Shown: positions 56,453 to 64,000 of the stretch, piece by piece
How positions within the stretch are numbered: position 1 is the stretch's first letter
Layout: every line of letters begins with the position of its first letter
Origin: Burkholderia ambifaria
Lineage (GTDB): Bacteria > Pseudomonadota > Gammaproteobacteria > Burkholderiales > Burkholderiaceae
Direction: 5' to 3'
DNA length: 64,000 nucleotides
Assembly: GCF_001443045.1 (NCBI RefSeq)
Contig: NZ_LKPJ01000003.1
Coordinates: forward strand, 9,125-73,124
Made by a program: the position numbers and the translations under genes
The notes under the pieces: model-generated
The model's input: the letters and a program-made list of their open reading frames with translations, nothing else
Database searches by the model: none
Told to the model about the DNA's origin: nothing

Positions 56453-57433
56453 TCAGAATCCGATCGGCCTGCGCTTCGCCGCGCCTTCGTCGGCGCGGAT
56501 GTCGGACGGTGCGATCACGTCGCGGCCGTCGAGCCGCGCCGCACCGAACGCATGCAGCAGCGCGCGGCGCATCGTGCGCGGCGGCGTCGCGGCCAGCACG
56601 TCGAGCGCGTCGTCGTCGAGCGTGTCCGGGAAGCGCCGCCCCCACGCGTGCGACGTGCGGATCTCGTCGTAGATCGTCTGCGCGATCCGCCGCGCACCGG
56701 CCGCATCGGGCGGTGCGATCTCGTACACGTTCATCCGGTTCAGCAGCGGCTCCGGAATCGCCTGCGCGTCGTTCGCGGTCGCGACCCAGATCACGTTGCC
56801 CGCATCGATCGGCACTTCGGCGAATTCGTCGACGAACGCGCGCGCGGTATCGTGCTCGAGCAATGCGTACAGCGCGCCGAGCGGATCGTATTGCGCGTCG
56901 CTGCCGGCCTTGTCGATCTCGTCGACCGCGATCACCGGGTTCGCGTAGCTGCCGTTGACGAGTGCATCGAAGACCTTGCCGGGCTTCGCGTTCTTCCATT
57001 GCGACGAGGCGCCCGACAGGATCCAGCCGGCCGTCAGCGAACTCATCGGCACGTAGTGGTACGCGGTGCCGAGCAACTGCGCAAGCGCCTTCGCGAAATG
57101 CGTCTTGCCGATGCCGGGCGGCCCGAGCAGCAGGATCGGCATCAGTTCGAGCCGATCATCGGTCTCGAGGCACAGCGCGACCTGCTTGCGCACGTCGTCG
57201 AGCGGCTCGGTGAAATTGGGCAGCGCGTCGCCGAGCTCGTCGAACGACGGCATCCGGTTCGGCTTCACGCAAAAGCGCAGATTGCCGGTCTTGAGCATCC
57301 GCTCGTAGGTAGCGCGCAGTGCGTCGCTCGCGCTCTCGTTCAGGTCGTTCAGCGCGGTCTCGACCTGCTCGAGGTCGTACACCGTGCTGAAGGACGCCAC
57401 CGCCAGTTCCTGTTTCACCATCGCCGTCGTCAT
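56453..57433 (-). CDS. AAA-family ATPase
   Basis: 326-aa AAA ATPase with some likeness to the Lon/ClpX-type AAA core. Walker A GPPGIGKT at 104-111, Walker B VIAVDEID with Asp171-Glu172, sensor-1 VIWVATAND, and an Arg finger in PEPLLNRMNVYE; a C-terminal small domain follows. An N-terminal 95-residue helical part is unassigned. No protease domain and no obvious partner gene. Start 57433 has GAGG 11 bases upstream. Function unknown. Confidence 0.85.
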   Translation of the reverse strand: MTTAMVKQELAVASFSTVYDLEQVETALNDLNESASDALRATYERMLKTGNLRFCVKPNRMPSFDELGDALPNFTEPLDDVRKQVALCLETDDRLELMPILLLGPPGIGKTHFAKALAQLLGTAYHYVPMSSLTAGWILSGASSQWKNAKPGKVFDALVNGSYANPVIAVDEIDKAGSDAQYDPLGALYALLEHDTARAFVDEFAEVPIDAGNVIWVATANDAQAIPEPLLNRMNVYEIAPPDAAGARRIAQTIYDEIRTSHAWGRRFPDTLDDDALDVLAATPPRTMRRALLHAFGAARLDGRDVIAPSDIRADEGAAKRRPIGF

Positions 57434-57663
57434 ACCAACCTCGCTACCGCTGCCGTCACACAACCATCAGACCCTTACGATTTCAGTGTAGCGATCCCGC
57501 ATCGGCGCGCAAGCAAGCAGCCGCGCGAGTCTGCTGCTAACACCGCGCGCGCACTGCAGCATCGCGCCGCGCGGCGTATGATCGAAGGTTCACCGGCCGC
57601 CGCGCCGGCCTCGCCGACGGCGCCCGCGCGGCGCCGCGCGCGCTTCGTTTCGAAGGTATGCCG

Positions 57664-58383
57664 ATGTCCGTCCCCGCTGCTGCCCCGCGCGTCGACCGCG
57701 ACGCGATCCATGCCGTCGACGCCGCGCTCAAGTCGCGCCGCGCGATTCGCGCCTTCCTGCCGACACCCGTGCCGCGCGACACGCTCGAGGCGATCCTCGA
57801 AGCCGCGAGCCGCGCGCCGTCGGGCACCAACATCCAGCCATGGCACGTGTACGTCGCGACCGGCGCGGCGCGTGACGCGCTCGCCGTGGCCCTCACGGCG
57901 GCATACGACGATCCGGCGCGCGACGAGAAATATGTCGCCGAGTACGACTACTATCCGCGCGAATGGGTGTCGCCGTATATCGACCGGCGCCGCAAGGTCG
58001 GCTGGGACCTGTACGGCCTGTTAAACATCGGACGCGACGAAAAAGCCCGGATGCACGCGCAGCACGCGCGCAACTTCCGCTTCTTCGATGCGCCGGTCGC
58101 GCTGTTCTTCACGCTCGACCGCCTGATGACGCACGGCGCCTGGCTCGACTGCGGGATGTTCCTGCAGGGCGTGATGACGGCCGCACGCGCACGCGGCCTC
58201 GACACGTGCCCGCAGGCCGCGTTCGTGCCGTTCCACCGGGTCGTCGCCGAGCATCTCGGGATACCGGCGAACGAGCAGCTCGTCTGCGGGATGTCGCTCG
58301 GCCACGCGGATCCGGACGCGATCGAGAACCGCCTCGTCACCGAGCGCGCGAGCGTCGCCGAGTTCGCGCGCTTTTTCGCTTGA
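57664..58383 (+). CDS. Nitroreductase family protein
   Basis: 239-aa FMN-dependent nitroreductase-type oxidoreductase. SRRAIRAFLPTPVPRDTLEA and ASRAPSGTNIQPWHVYVATG are the FMN-binding N-terminal blocks; the C-terminal GMSLGHAD is the usual GYPA-like segment. Start 57664 is chosen because GAAGG is 7 bases ahead; ATG 57658 is too close to that site. Substrate unknown. Confidence 0.9.
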   Translation: MSVPAAAPRVDRDAIHAVDAALKSRRAIRAFLPTPVPRDTLEAILEAASRAPSGTNIQPWHVYVATGAARDALAVALTAAYDDPARDEKYVAEYDYYPREWVSPYIDRRRKVGWDLYGLLNIGRDEKARMHAQHARNFRFFDAPVALFFTLDRLMTHGAWLDCGMFLQGVMTAARARGLDTCPQAAFVPFHRVVAEHLGIPANEQLVCGMSLGHADPDAIENRLVTERASVAEFARFFA

Positions 58384-58529
58384 AAACGCGTGACGCGAAC
58401 CTACCTTTCGATCAGGACCGGATCGTGCTGCGAACCCGCGGCGACGCGTCCTGTCAGACCACCGTCCAAATCGATCGGGCGTAAGATGTGCGTCCGTTCC
58501 CCGCTACCCCGCGTTTCCGGAGAAGTTCC

Positions 58530-59018
58530 ATGCTGAAACACGGCCTGGCCGTCCTGCTCGCGAGCATCGCGCTCGCGGCCCATGCGCAGAGCCCCGCACC
58601 GGCCGTCGTCGCGTGGGAGATCCAGGTGGTGCGCGACGGTCAGACGATCGACACGTTCCAGCAACGCACCACCGTGGGTCAGACCCGCACCGACACCCAT
58701 CGCTATCCGTCCGCCGTGCCCGTCGGCTGCGGCAATGCCGCGCGCGTCGTGCCGACCGAGCGCTCGCGCTCGGTGACGGTCGCGCCGCTCGCCGTCGACG
58801 ACGCCGCGCACACGGTGTCGCTCGCGCTCGACGTGCAGGAAACCCTCGACGACGAAAACGCGACGCGCAGCGATCCGTGCCTGCCCGCGTCGCCGCGGCA
58901 GATCGTCGCGAGCCATCCGGGGCTGGCGGTCGGCGGCGACGCGTGGACCGACTGGACGATCGTCGAGCAGCACCCGCATCTCGTCTACCGCGTGCGTGCG
59001 CACGCCGCAAAGGACTGA
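58530..59018 (+). CDS. Exported hypothetical protein
   Basis: 162-aa protein with a clear signal peptide (MLKHGLAVLLASIALAAHA-QSP). The mature part is 143 residues with two Cys (PVGCGNAA and SDPCLPAS), which may form a disulfide in the periplasm, and no repeats or membrane segments. I do not recognise a family. GGAGAAG lies just before the ATG. It runs into the EEP gene after 5 bases, so the two are co-transcribed. Confidence 0.8.
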   Translation: MLKHGLAVLLASIALAAHAQSPAPAVVAWEIQVVRDGQTIDTFQQRTTVGQTRTDTHRYPSAVPVGCGNAARVVPTERSRSVTVAPLAVDDAAHTVSLALDVQETLDDENATRSDPCLPASPRQIVASHPGLAVGGDAWTDWTIVEQHPHLVYRVRAHAAKD

Positions 59019-59023
59019 GCGCC

Positions 59024-59839
59024 ATGTCCGCCGACGCCCTGTCCCTGCCGTTCGCCGAACCGCACGCCGCGCCCGACGAAATCACCGCGGTCAGCTGGAA
59101 CCTGCACAAGGGCCGCTCGCCGCTCGGCTTCACCGCGTGGAACGCGATGCGCAACTGGATGCAGTCGACGCACGCCGACGTGTATTTTCTGCAGGAAGCG
59201 ATGGCGCGCCGCATGCCGCGCCCGATGCTCGCCCCCGGCTTCGGTGCGCCGATGGACGACGCGGTCGACGACGTGTGGCACTGCCAGGCCACCGAGATCG
59301 CGCAGGCGCTCGACTGGCAGATCGCGCTCGGGCCGAACGTGTTCAAGCCGTCGTGGCGGCACGGCAATGCGATCCTGTCGCCGCATCCGCTCGATCTCGG
59401 CGGCCGCTGGGACATCTCCGCGCACCGCTTCGAGCGGCGCGGGCTGCTCGTCGCGCGTGCGACGCTCGCCGGCGCGCGCCCGGTCACGCTGCTGTGCGCG
59501 CACCTCGCGCTCACGCGTGCGGCGCGACTGCGCCAGATGCACTGGATCGCGCACTGGATCGTGCGCAACGCGGGCGACGATCCGCTCGTGCTCGCCGGCG
59601 ACTTCAACGACTGGCGCAACGATTCGGTCGCGCTGTTCGGCGAGATCGGGTTGTCCGAGGTCGCAACGCTGCTCGGCCAGTCGGGCCGCACGTTCCCCGC
59701 GTTCTCGCCGGCGCTCGCGCTCGACAAGATGTTCGTGCGCGGGCTCACGCCGCTCGAATGGCAGGCACCGTCCGGCGAAACCGCGTGGCTGTCCGACCAC
59801 CTGCCGTATATCGCGCGGCTGCGCCTCGATCAGCCGTGA
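59024..59839 (+). CDS. Endonuclease/exonuclease/phosphatase family protein
   Basis: 271-aa EEP-superfamily Mg-dependent phosphodiesterase. The catalytic set is visible: SWNLHKG (Asn), VYFLQEA (Glu), HGNAILS (His region), LAGDFNDW (Asp, Asn) and C-terminal LSDHLP (Asp, His). Substrate could be a nucleic acid or a phospholipid/cardiolipin-like ester; family members of this length in beta-proteobacteria are unassigned. Five bases after the exported hypothetical gene. Confidence 0.9.
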   Translation: MSADALSLPFAEPHAAPDEITAVSWNLHKGRSPLGFTAWNAMRNWMQSTHADVYFLQEAMARRMPRPMLAPGFGAPMDDAVDDVWHCQATEIAQALDWQIALGPNVFKPSWRHGNAILSPHPLDLGGRWDISAHRFERRGLLVARATLAGARPVTLLCAHLALTRAARLRQMHWIAHWIVRNAGDDPLVLAGDFNDWRNDSVALFGEIGLSEVATLLGQSGRTFPAFSPALALDKMFVRGLTPLEWQAPSGETAWLSDHLPYIARLRLDQP

Positions 59840-59921
59840 TGCAGCAGCGCAGCAGCACCGCAAGTGCGACCGCGCTGCGCGCGCTACAGTAGCGCTTTGC
59901 CCGCCCCGCCGTCGCGCCGCC

Positions 59922-60569
59922 ATGAGCTACCTCCCGATCCTGCTGCAAATCGCCGTCGTCTATCTCGTCGCGGCGATCACGCCCGGCCCGAACTTCTTCA
60001 TGATTTCGCAGTTGTCGCTCGCGGGGCGACGCAGCCTCGGCGCCGCGTCGGCACTCGGCGTGGGCACCGCGTCGGTCGCCTGGGCGACGCTCGCGATGCT
60101 CGGCCTCGCAGCCGTGCTGCACCAGGTCGAATGGCTGTACGAGACGATCCGGATCGGCGGCGCCGTCTATCTGGTGTATTTCGGCATCAAGCTGCTGCGC
60201 TCGGGCGTGCGCCGCGACGCGGCGCCGGCCGACACCGCGAATGCGAGCACGCCGCTGGCCGCGCCGCACGCTCGCGACTACCTGCGCGCCTATCGCGGCG
60301 GCCTGTTCACCTGCCTGACCAACCCGAAGTCGTGCGCGTTCTGGACCAGCGTGTTCGCGGCGATGCTGCCCGCGCACGTGCCGCTGTGGTTCAACGGCGC
60401 GGTGCTGGTGACGATCGGCGTGCTGTCGGCCGGCTGGTATTCGTGCGTCGCGTACCTGTTCGCGAGCCCGCGCGCGCAGCGCGGCTACCGGCGCGTGCGG
60501 CGCCCGCTCGACGCGCTGTGCGGCGCCGCGCTCGTCGGTCTCGGCGCGAAGCTCGCGACCGACCGCTGA
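59922..60569 (+). CDS. LysE/RhtB family amino acid exporter
   Basis: 215-aa, six-helix exporter. The N-terminal AAITPGPNFFMISQLSLAGR and LYFGIKLLR-like VYLVYFGIKLLRSG motifs define the LysE/RhtB family (homoserine/threonine/lysine-type efflux). A hydrophilic central loop of about 25 residues (RRDAAPADTANAST) is common. Substrate unknown. Confidence 0.93.
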   Translation: MSYLPILLQIAVVYLVAAITPGPNFFMISQLSLAGRRSLGAASALGVGTASVAWATLAMLGLAAVLHQVEWLYETIRIGGAVYLVYFGIKLLRSGVRRDAAPADTANASTPLAAPHARDYLRAYRGGLFTCLTNPKSCAFWTSVFAAMLPAHVPLWFNGAVLVTIGVLSAGWYSCVAYLFASPRAQRGYRRVRRPLDALCGAALVGLGAKLATDR

Positions 60570-60795
60570 AAGCTCGTTGAAATGATTCGTTGCGCCAAAT
60601 CCGCGCAGCCGCGCGGGTCAAGCCCGCATCTGCCCCAAGCAGGGTAAAATAACGAGTTCCTCAATCGTCTGTCATCGAGAAGGCGCGTGTCCGACGCGCC
60701 GGCCGGCCGATCCGCGATCGGGCCGACGCACTCGGTTTTTTGCCCGTTTTTGGGCCCGTTACACGCGTTCGCTACGCGCGTCCGTTTTCAAAGCC

Positions 60796-61566
60796 ATGAG
60801 CAAATACGACACCGCCACCGTCCAATCCGTCCATCACTGGACCGACACGCTTTTCAGCTTCACCTGCACCCGTGAGCCGAGCCTGCGCTTCAACAACGGC
60901 GAATTCACGATGGTCGGCCTCGAGGTCGACGGCAAGCCGCTCGCGCGCGCCTACTCGATCGTCAGCCCGAACTACGAAGAGCACCTCGAATTCTTCAGCA
61001 TCAAGGTCCAGAACGGCCCGCTGACGTCGCGCCTGCAGCACCTGAAGGTGGGCGACTCGGTGCTGATCGGCAAGAAGCCGACCGGCACGCTCGTCGCCGA
61101 CAACCTGCTGCCCGGCAAGACGCTGTGGATGCTGTCGACCGGCACGGGCCTCGCGCCGTTCATGTCGATCATCCGCGACCCGGACATCTACGAACGCTTC
61201 GACAAGGTCATCCTGACGCACACCTGCCGCCTGAAGGGCGAGCTGGCGTACATGGACTACATCAAGCACGACCTGCCGGGCCACGAATATCTCGGCGACA
61301 TCATCAAGGAAAAGCTCGTCTATTACCCGACGGTCACGCGCGAAGCGTTCGACAACGAGGGCCGGATCACCGACCTGATCGCGACGGGCAAGCTGTTCAC
61401 GGACCTCGGCGTGCCGTCGTTCTCGCCGGAAAACGACCGCGTGATGCTGTGCGGCAGCACCGCGATGCTGAAGGACACGACCGACCTGCTGAAGCAGGCC
61501 GGCCTCGTCGAAGGCAAGAACAGCGCGCCGGGCCACTACGTGATCGAGCGCGCATTCGTGGACTGA
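60796..61566 (+). CDS. fpr: Ferredoxin/flavodoxin--NADP+ reductase
   Basis: 256-aa FAD enzyme that shuttles electrons between NADPH and ferredoxin or flavodoxin. RAYSIVSPNYEEHLEFFSIK binds FAD; STGTGLAPFMSIIRD and VMLCGSTAMLKDT are NADP-binding motifs; the C-terminal AFVD tail stacks near the flavin in bacterial Fpr. Normal length. Followed at once by an intrinsic terminator. The 226-base gap upstream contains a GTAAAATAAC -10-like box at about 60646. Confidence 0.94.
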   Translation: MSKYDTATVQSVHHWTDTLFSFTCTREPSLRFNNGEFTMVGLEVDGKPLARAYSIVSPNYEEHLEFFSIKVQNGPLTSRLQHLKVGDSVLIGKKPTGTLVADNLLPGKTLWMLSTGTGLAPFMSIIRDPDIYERFDKVILTHTCRLKGELAYMDYIKHDLPGHEYLGDIIKEKLVYYPTVTREAFDNEGRITDLIATGKLFTDLGVPSFSPENDRVMLCGSTAMLKDTTDLLKQAGLVEGKNSAPGHYVIERAFVD

Positions 61567-61594
61567 TCGCCCCCGAATTTGTGCCGCATCAAGA

Positions 61595-61622
61595 ACCGGA
61601 GCAAAAGCTCCGGTTTTTTTTC
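61595..61622 (+). terminator. fpr terminator
   Basis: Stem ACCGGAGC / GCTCCGGT with an AAAA-type loop followed by eight T. Confidence 0.93.
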
Positions 61623-61639
61623 GTCCCGACTTGGCGAAT

Positions 61640-61979
61640 TCGTAACAAACTGGGACCATCCCATCTCAAATAGTTACATTTTGATACGGGCTCGCCGGAC
61701 GCTTTCGTGTCGGTATTTTTCCTACAACGGCTTCGTTCCGATTATTCACATTTACCCTTAAATGTCCGTCCAGCATGACGTTTTCCAATTTTTTGAGATA
61801 TTATTCGCCCCGCGCGGTCGCCGATCGGGCGACCATTGAAGGGTCGGACTCAAACGTTACAAGATGTAACTTTTGTTACCTATGCATGAGGCGATTCTCT
61901 GGCGGCAGCCGTCATCGAAACGGCAGCCGGTCCACGCAGCCAGCCGGTGTCTGAACCGCTTTCTGACAGCAGGGAGAGT
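61640..61979. promoter_or_regulatory. AT-rich control region ahead of two-component genes
   Basis: Unusually AT-rich 340-base leader. It carries repeated GTAAC/GTTAC boxes: GTAACAAA (61642), AGTTACAT (61670), a perfect 6-bp palindrome GTTACA-AGA-TGTAAC (61855-61869) and TGTTACC soon after. These look like tandem operator sites, possibly for the linked LuxR-type response regulator. No gene found. Confidence 0.55.
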
Positions 61980-62795
61980 ATGGATACGTCGCTCAACGCG
62001 CCCCCGGGCGCCCACGCCCCGTTCCCGTCGCGGCCGCTCGCGCACAGCTGCGCCGAGGCCGCACCCGTGGCCGAAACCCTGCCCAAACGCGACGCCTGCG
62101 CTGCCCGGATCGCGGCGCTGTCCACCCAGTTGATGGTCGCCGACGAAGCGGCCCGCCGCTATCTGGCCGGCGAACTGCATGACGGGCTCGGCGCCGAACT
62201 CACCGCCGCACGTTTCGCGCTCGCAAACGTTCAAACGTGGCTGCCGGCCGATGCGCCGGACGGCTGCCTGCGCGCGCTCGAACTCGCGCAGCGGGCGCTC
62301 GACGCAGCGACCGACGCGAACCGCCGGCTGATCGACGAGCGCGACACACCGGCACTCGACGGCGGCCTCATCGGCGCACTGTCGGCGTGGGTCGACAGCC
62401 ACGCGGCCCGCACCGGCCTGCGCACGAGCTTCGTCTGCGCGGCCGACGCGCGGCTCCCGCAGCTCGCCGGCGCCAGCGCGCTCGCGATCTTCCGCGTCGC
62501 GCAGGAAGCGCTGTCGAACGTCGCGAAGCATGCGCGCGCGGCGTCCGTCGACGTGCAGATCGACACGGACGGCTCGCATCTGTCGCTGATCGTCACGGAC
62601 GATGGGACCGGTTTTGCCCGTAGCCGGCGCGCCGGCTACGGCCTCGCCGGCATGCGCGCCCGCTGCGAGGCGTTCGGCGGCAGCTTCGACGCGAGCGCAC
62701 CGGAATCGGGGCGCGGCACGCGCGTCACCGCGCGCTTCGCGTGGGACTCGCTGTTCTCGGTGCCGGCCGCCGCGCGCCGCGCATCGCGTTCGTGA
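61980..62795 (+). CDS. Soluble sensor histidine kinase, NarL/DegS class
   Basis: 271-aa histidine kinase. HisKA_3 H-box LAGELHDGLGAELTAARF (phospho-acceptor His near residue 66), N-box EALSNVAKHARA, G1 DDGTGF and G2 GYGLAGMRARC of the HATPase domain. There is no transmembrane segment and no recognisable input domain: the N-terminal 40 residues are Pro/Ala-rich and unstructured. Signal input must come from elsewhere. Start 61980 has AGGGAG 6 bases ahead; an upstream in-frame ATG at 61947 is less likely. Partner regulator follows after 7 bases. Confidence 0.92.
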   Translation: MDTSLNAPPGAHAPFPSRPLAHSCAEAAPVAETLPKRDACAARIAALSTQLMVADEAARRYLAGELHDGLGAELTAARFALANVQTWLPADAPDGCLRALELAQRALDAATDANRRLIDERDTPALDGGLIGALSAWVDSHAARTGLRTSFVCAADARLPQLAGASALAIFRVAQEALSNVAKHARAASVDVQIDTDGSHLSLIVTDDGTGFARSRRAGYGLAGMRARCEAFGGSFDASAPESGRGTRVTARFAWDSLFSVPAAARRASRS

Positions 62796-62802
62796 GGTCG
62801 TC

Positions 62803-63459
62803 ATGAGCCTGAACATCCTGCTCGTTGACGATCACGCGATCGTCCGGCAAGGGATCCGCCACCTGTTGATCGACCGCGGCGTCGCGCGCGAAGTGACCGA
62901 AGCCGAGACCGGCAGCGATGCGGTGGCCGCCATCGACCGCCAAAGCTTCGACGTGATCCTGCTCGACATCTCGCTGCCGGACACTAACGGCATCGAGTTG
63001 CTCAAGCGCATCAAGCGCAAGCTGCCGGGCACGCCGGTGCTGATGTTCTCGATGTACCGCGAGGACCAGTACGCGGTGCGCGCGCTGAAGGCCGGCGCGT
63101 CCGGCTACCTGTCGAAGACGGTGAATGCCGCGCAGATGATCGGCGCGATCCAGCAGGTCGCGGCCGGCCGCAAGTACGTGAGCCCGGCGATGGCCGAGGC
63201 GCTCGCCGAATACGTGTCGTTCGAGAACGAACCGCTGCCGCACGAGAAGCTGTCGGATCGCGAATACCAGACGCTCTGCATGCTCGCGTCGGGCAAGCGC
63301 CTCACCGACATCGCGAACACGCTGTCGCTGTCGGTGAAGACGGTCAGCGTGTACCGGTCGCGGCTGCTCGAGAAGATGCGGCTGTCGAACAACGCGGAAC
63401 TGACGTTCTACGTGATGAGCAATCGGCTCGTCGACATGGCGCCCGCGTCGGGCGCCTGA
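62803..63459 (+). CDS. NarL/LuxR-type response regulator
   Basis: 218-aa response regulator. Receiver domain (about 1-120) with acidic pair Asp10-Asp11 in LLVDDHAIVR, phospho-acceptor Asp in VILLDISLPD, and Lys in GYLSKTV. LuxR HTH at about 145-210 (LSDREYQTLCMLASGKRLTD then SLSVKTVSVYRSRLLEKM). Forms a pair with the soluble kinase. Target genes unknown; the GTTACA boxes upstream make autoregulation plausible. Confidence 0.95.
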   Translation: MSLNILLVDDHAIVRQGIRHLLIDRGVAREVTEAETGSDAVAAIDRQSFDVILLDISLPDTNGIELLKRIKRKLPGTPVLMFSMYREDQYAVRALKAGASGYLSKTVNAAQMIGAIQQVAAGRKYVSPAMAEALAEYVSFENEPLPHEKLSDREYQTLCMLASGKRLTDIANTLSLSVKTVSVYRSRLLEKMRLSNNAELTFYVMSNRLVDMAPASGA

Positions 63460-63675
63460 TCCATCGCATTCACCGGCATCGCGCGATTCACCGCGCCGGC
63501 CTGCGCGAGGCCGGCCACGGCCGCCGCACATTGCATGCAAGCGCTTGTTTTATCGGACGATTCCGGAGCGCACCGCTGCGCCGCAGCGGGTCTTCCGCGC
63601 CAAATCGGCTAAAATTCCGGGTTTTCACTCACTCGGCGCCGCCGCGCTTTCGCGCGCGCTGGAGACTCATCCGCA

Positions 63676-64000
63676 ATGTCCCTCTTCCGCAAGAAAAACG
63701 TCGATCGCATGATCGCCGGTGCGCACGGCGCCGGGCTCAAGAAAGCGCTCGGCGCAATCGACCTCACCTTCCTCGGCATCGGCGCGATCATCGGCACCGG
63801 GATCTTCGTGCTGACCGGCACGGGCGCCGTGCAGGCCGGCCCCGCGTTGATGCTGTCGTTCGTGATCGCCGCGATCGCGTGCGGCCTCGCGGCGCTGTCG
63901 TATGCCGAATTCGCGTCGACGATTCCGGTCGCGGGCTCGATCTACACGTATTCGTACGCGACGCTCGGCGAGCTCGTCGCATGGATCATCGGCTGGGACC
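63676..64000 (+). CDS. APC-family amino acid permease (3' truncated)
   Basis: First 108 codons of an amino acid permease, cut by the window end. MSLFRKKNVDRMIAGAHGAG then LGAIDLTFLGIGAIIGTGIFVLTG and AALSYAEFAS are the start of the cationic amino acid transporter (CAT/YfnA-like) group, with helices 1-3 visible. GGAGAC lies 10 bases before the ATG, and a GGCTAAAATTCC -10-like box is at 63608-63619. Confidence 0.9.
   Translation, partial: MSLFRKKNVDRMIAGAHGAGLKKALGAIDLTFLGIGAIIGTGIFVLTGTGAVQAGPALMLSFVIAAIACGLAALSYAEFASTIPVAGSIYTYSYATLGELVAWIIGWD

Noticed and set aside
60744..60757. GCCCGTTTTTGGGC hairpin before fpr as terminator
   Set aside because: Only a 4-bp stem with the T-run in the loop; not a functional terminator design.

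Overview
The window is a piece of a high-GC, gene-dense chromosome that looks like Burkholderia, most likely the Burkholderia cepacia complex. The clues are very GC-rich third codon positions, a Gram-negative 16-stranded porin with a QSSVTLWG-type start, a DUF3138-type outer-membrane protein, a HiPIP gene remnant, split ChrA halves and the flgBCDEFGHIJKL / flgA / flgMN layout. Both ends cut through genes: a class III aminotransferase on the left and an APC amino acid permease on the right. I saw no tRNA, rRNA, CRISPR array, prophage or complete insertion sequence.

Layout. (1) 1-9.8 kb, polyamine island on the plus strand: aminotransferase, potF-potG-potH-potI uptake system, a probable outer-membrane channel, and two tandem PuuB-like FAD oxidases. 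Together they import putrescine-type polyamines and start their oxidation. (2) 9.8-18.4 kb, mixed housekeeping: glutathione reductase, a 74-aa protein, an ORF-less group II intron sitting directly behind the terminator of a porin gene, a YoaK-type membrane protein, a split chromate transporter facing a LysR regulator, and a nucleobase permease. (3) 18.6-33.3 kb, flagellar region: flgBCDEFGHI-flgJ-ycgR-flgK-flgL on the minus strand, with flgA and flgM-flgN divergent on the plus strand. Three sigma-28 (FliA) type promoters with identical spacing lie before flgM, ycgR and flgK. (4) 33.4-43 kb: M24 peptidase facing an XRE-cupin regulator, GST-cca pair, NDUFA9-like protein, soluble lytic transglycosylase, 5-formyl-THF cyclo-ligase and a winged-helix regulator. 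(5) 43-53 kb: 5-oxoprolinase operon pxpB-pxpC-pxpA, then the dipeptide transporter dppA-B-C-D-F with a TraB/GumN-type gene overlapping the end of dppF. (6) 53.4-64 kb: MHS-type MFS transporter, decayed HiPIP gene, FAD oxidoreductase, AAA ATPase, nitroreductase, exported hypothetical, EEP phosphatase, LysE exporter, ferredoxin-NADP reductase, and a soluble NarL-type two-component pair.

The most unusual signal is a pair of 317/319-bp intergenic repeat elements (23954-24270 and 39443-39761). Each is a nest of three perfect or near-perfect palindromes. The loop cores are conserved between the two copies, but the stems are different in each copy and still pair perfectly. Both have AGGG...CCCT ends flanked by TA. 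One copy exactly fills the gap between flgI and flgJ, supplying the flgI stop codon and the first base of the flgJ start codon. I do not recognise it as a named family. Other notable items are the post-terminator ORF-less intron, a segment shared between FlgK and FlgL, a FlgA with a hexanucleotide-repeat-coded linker, and the HiPIP pseudogene.
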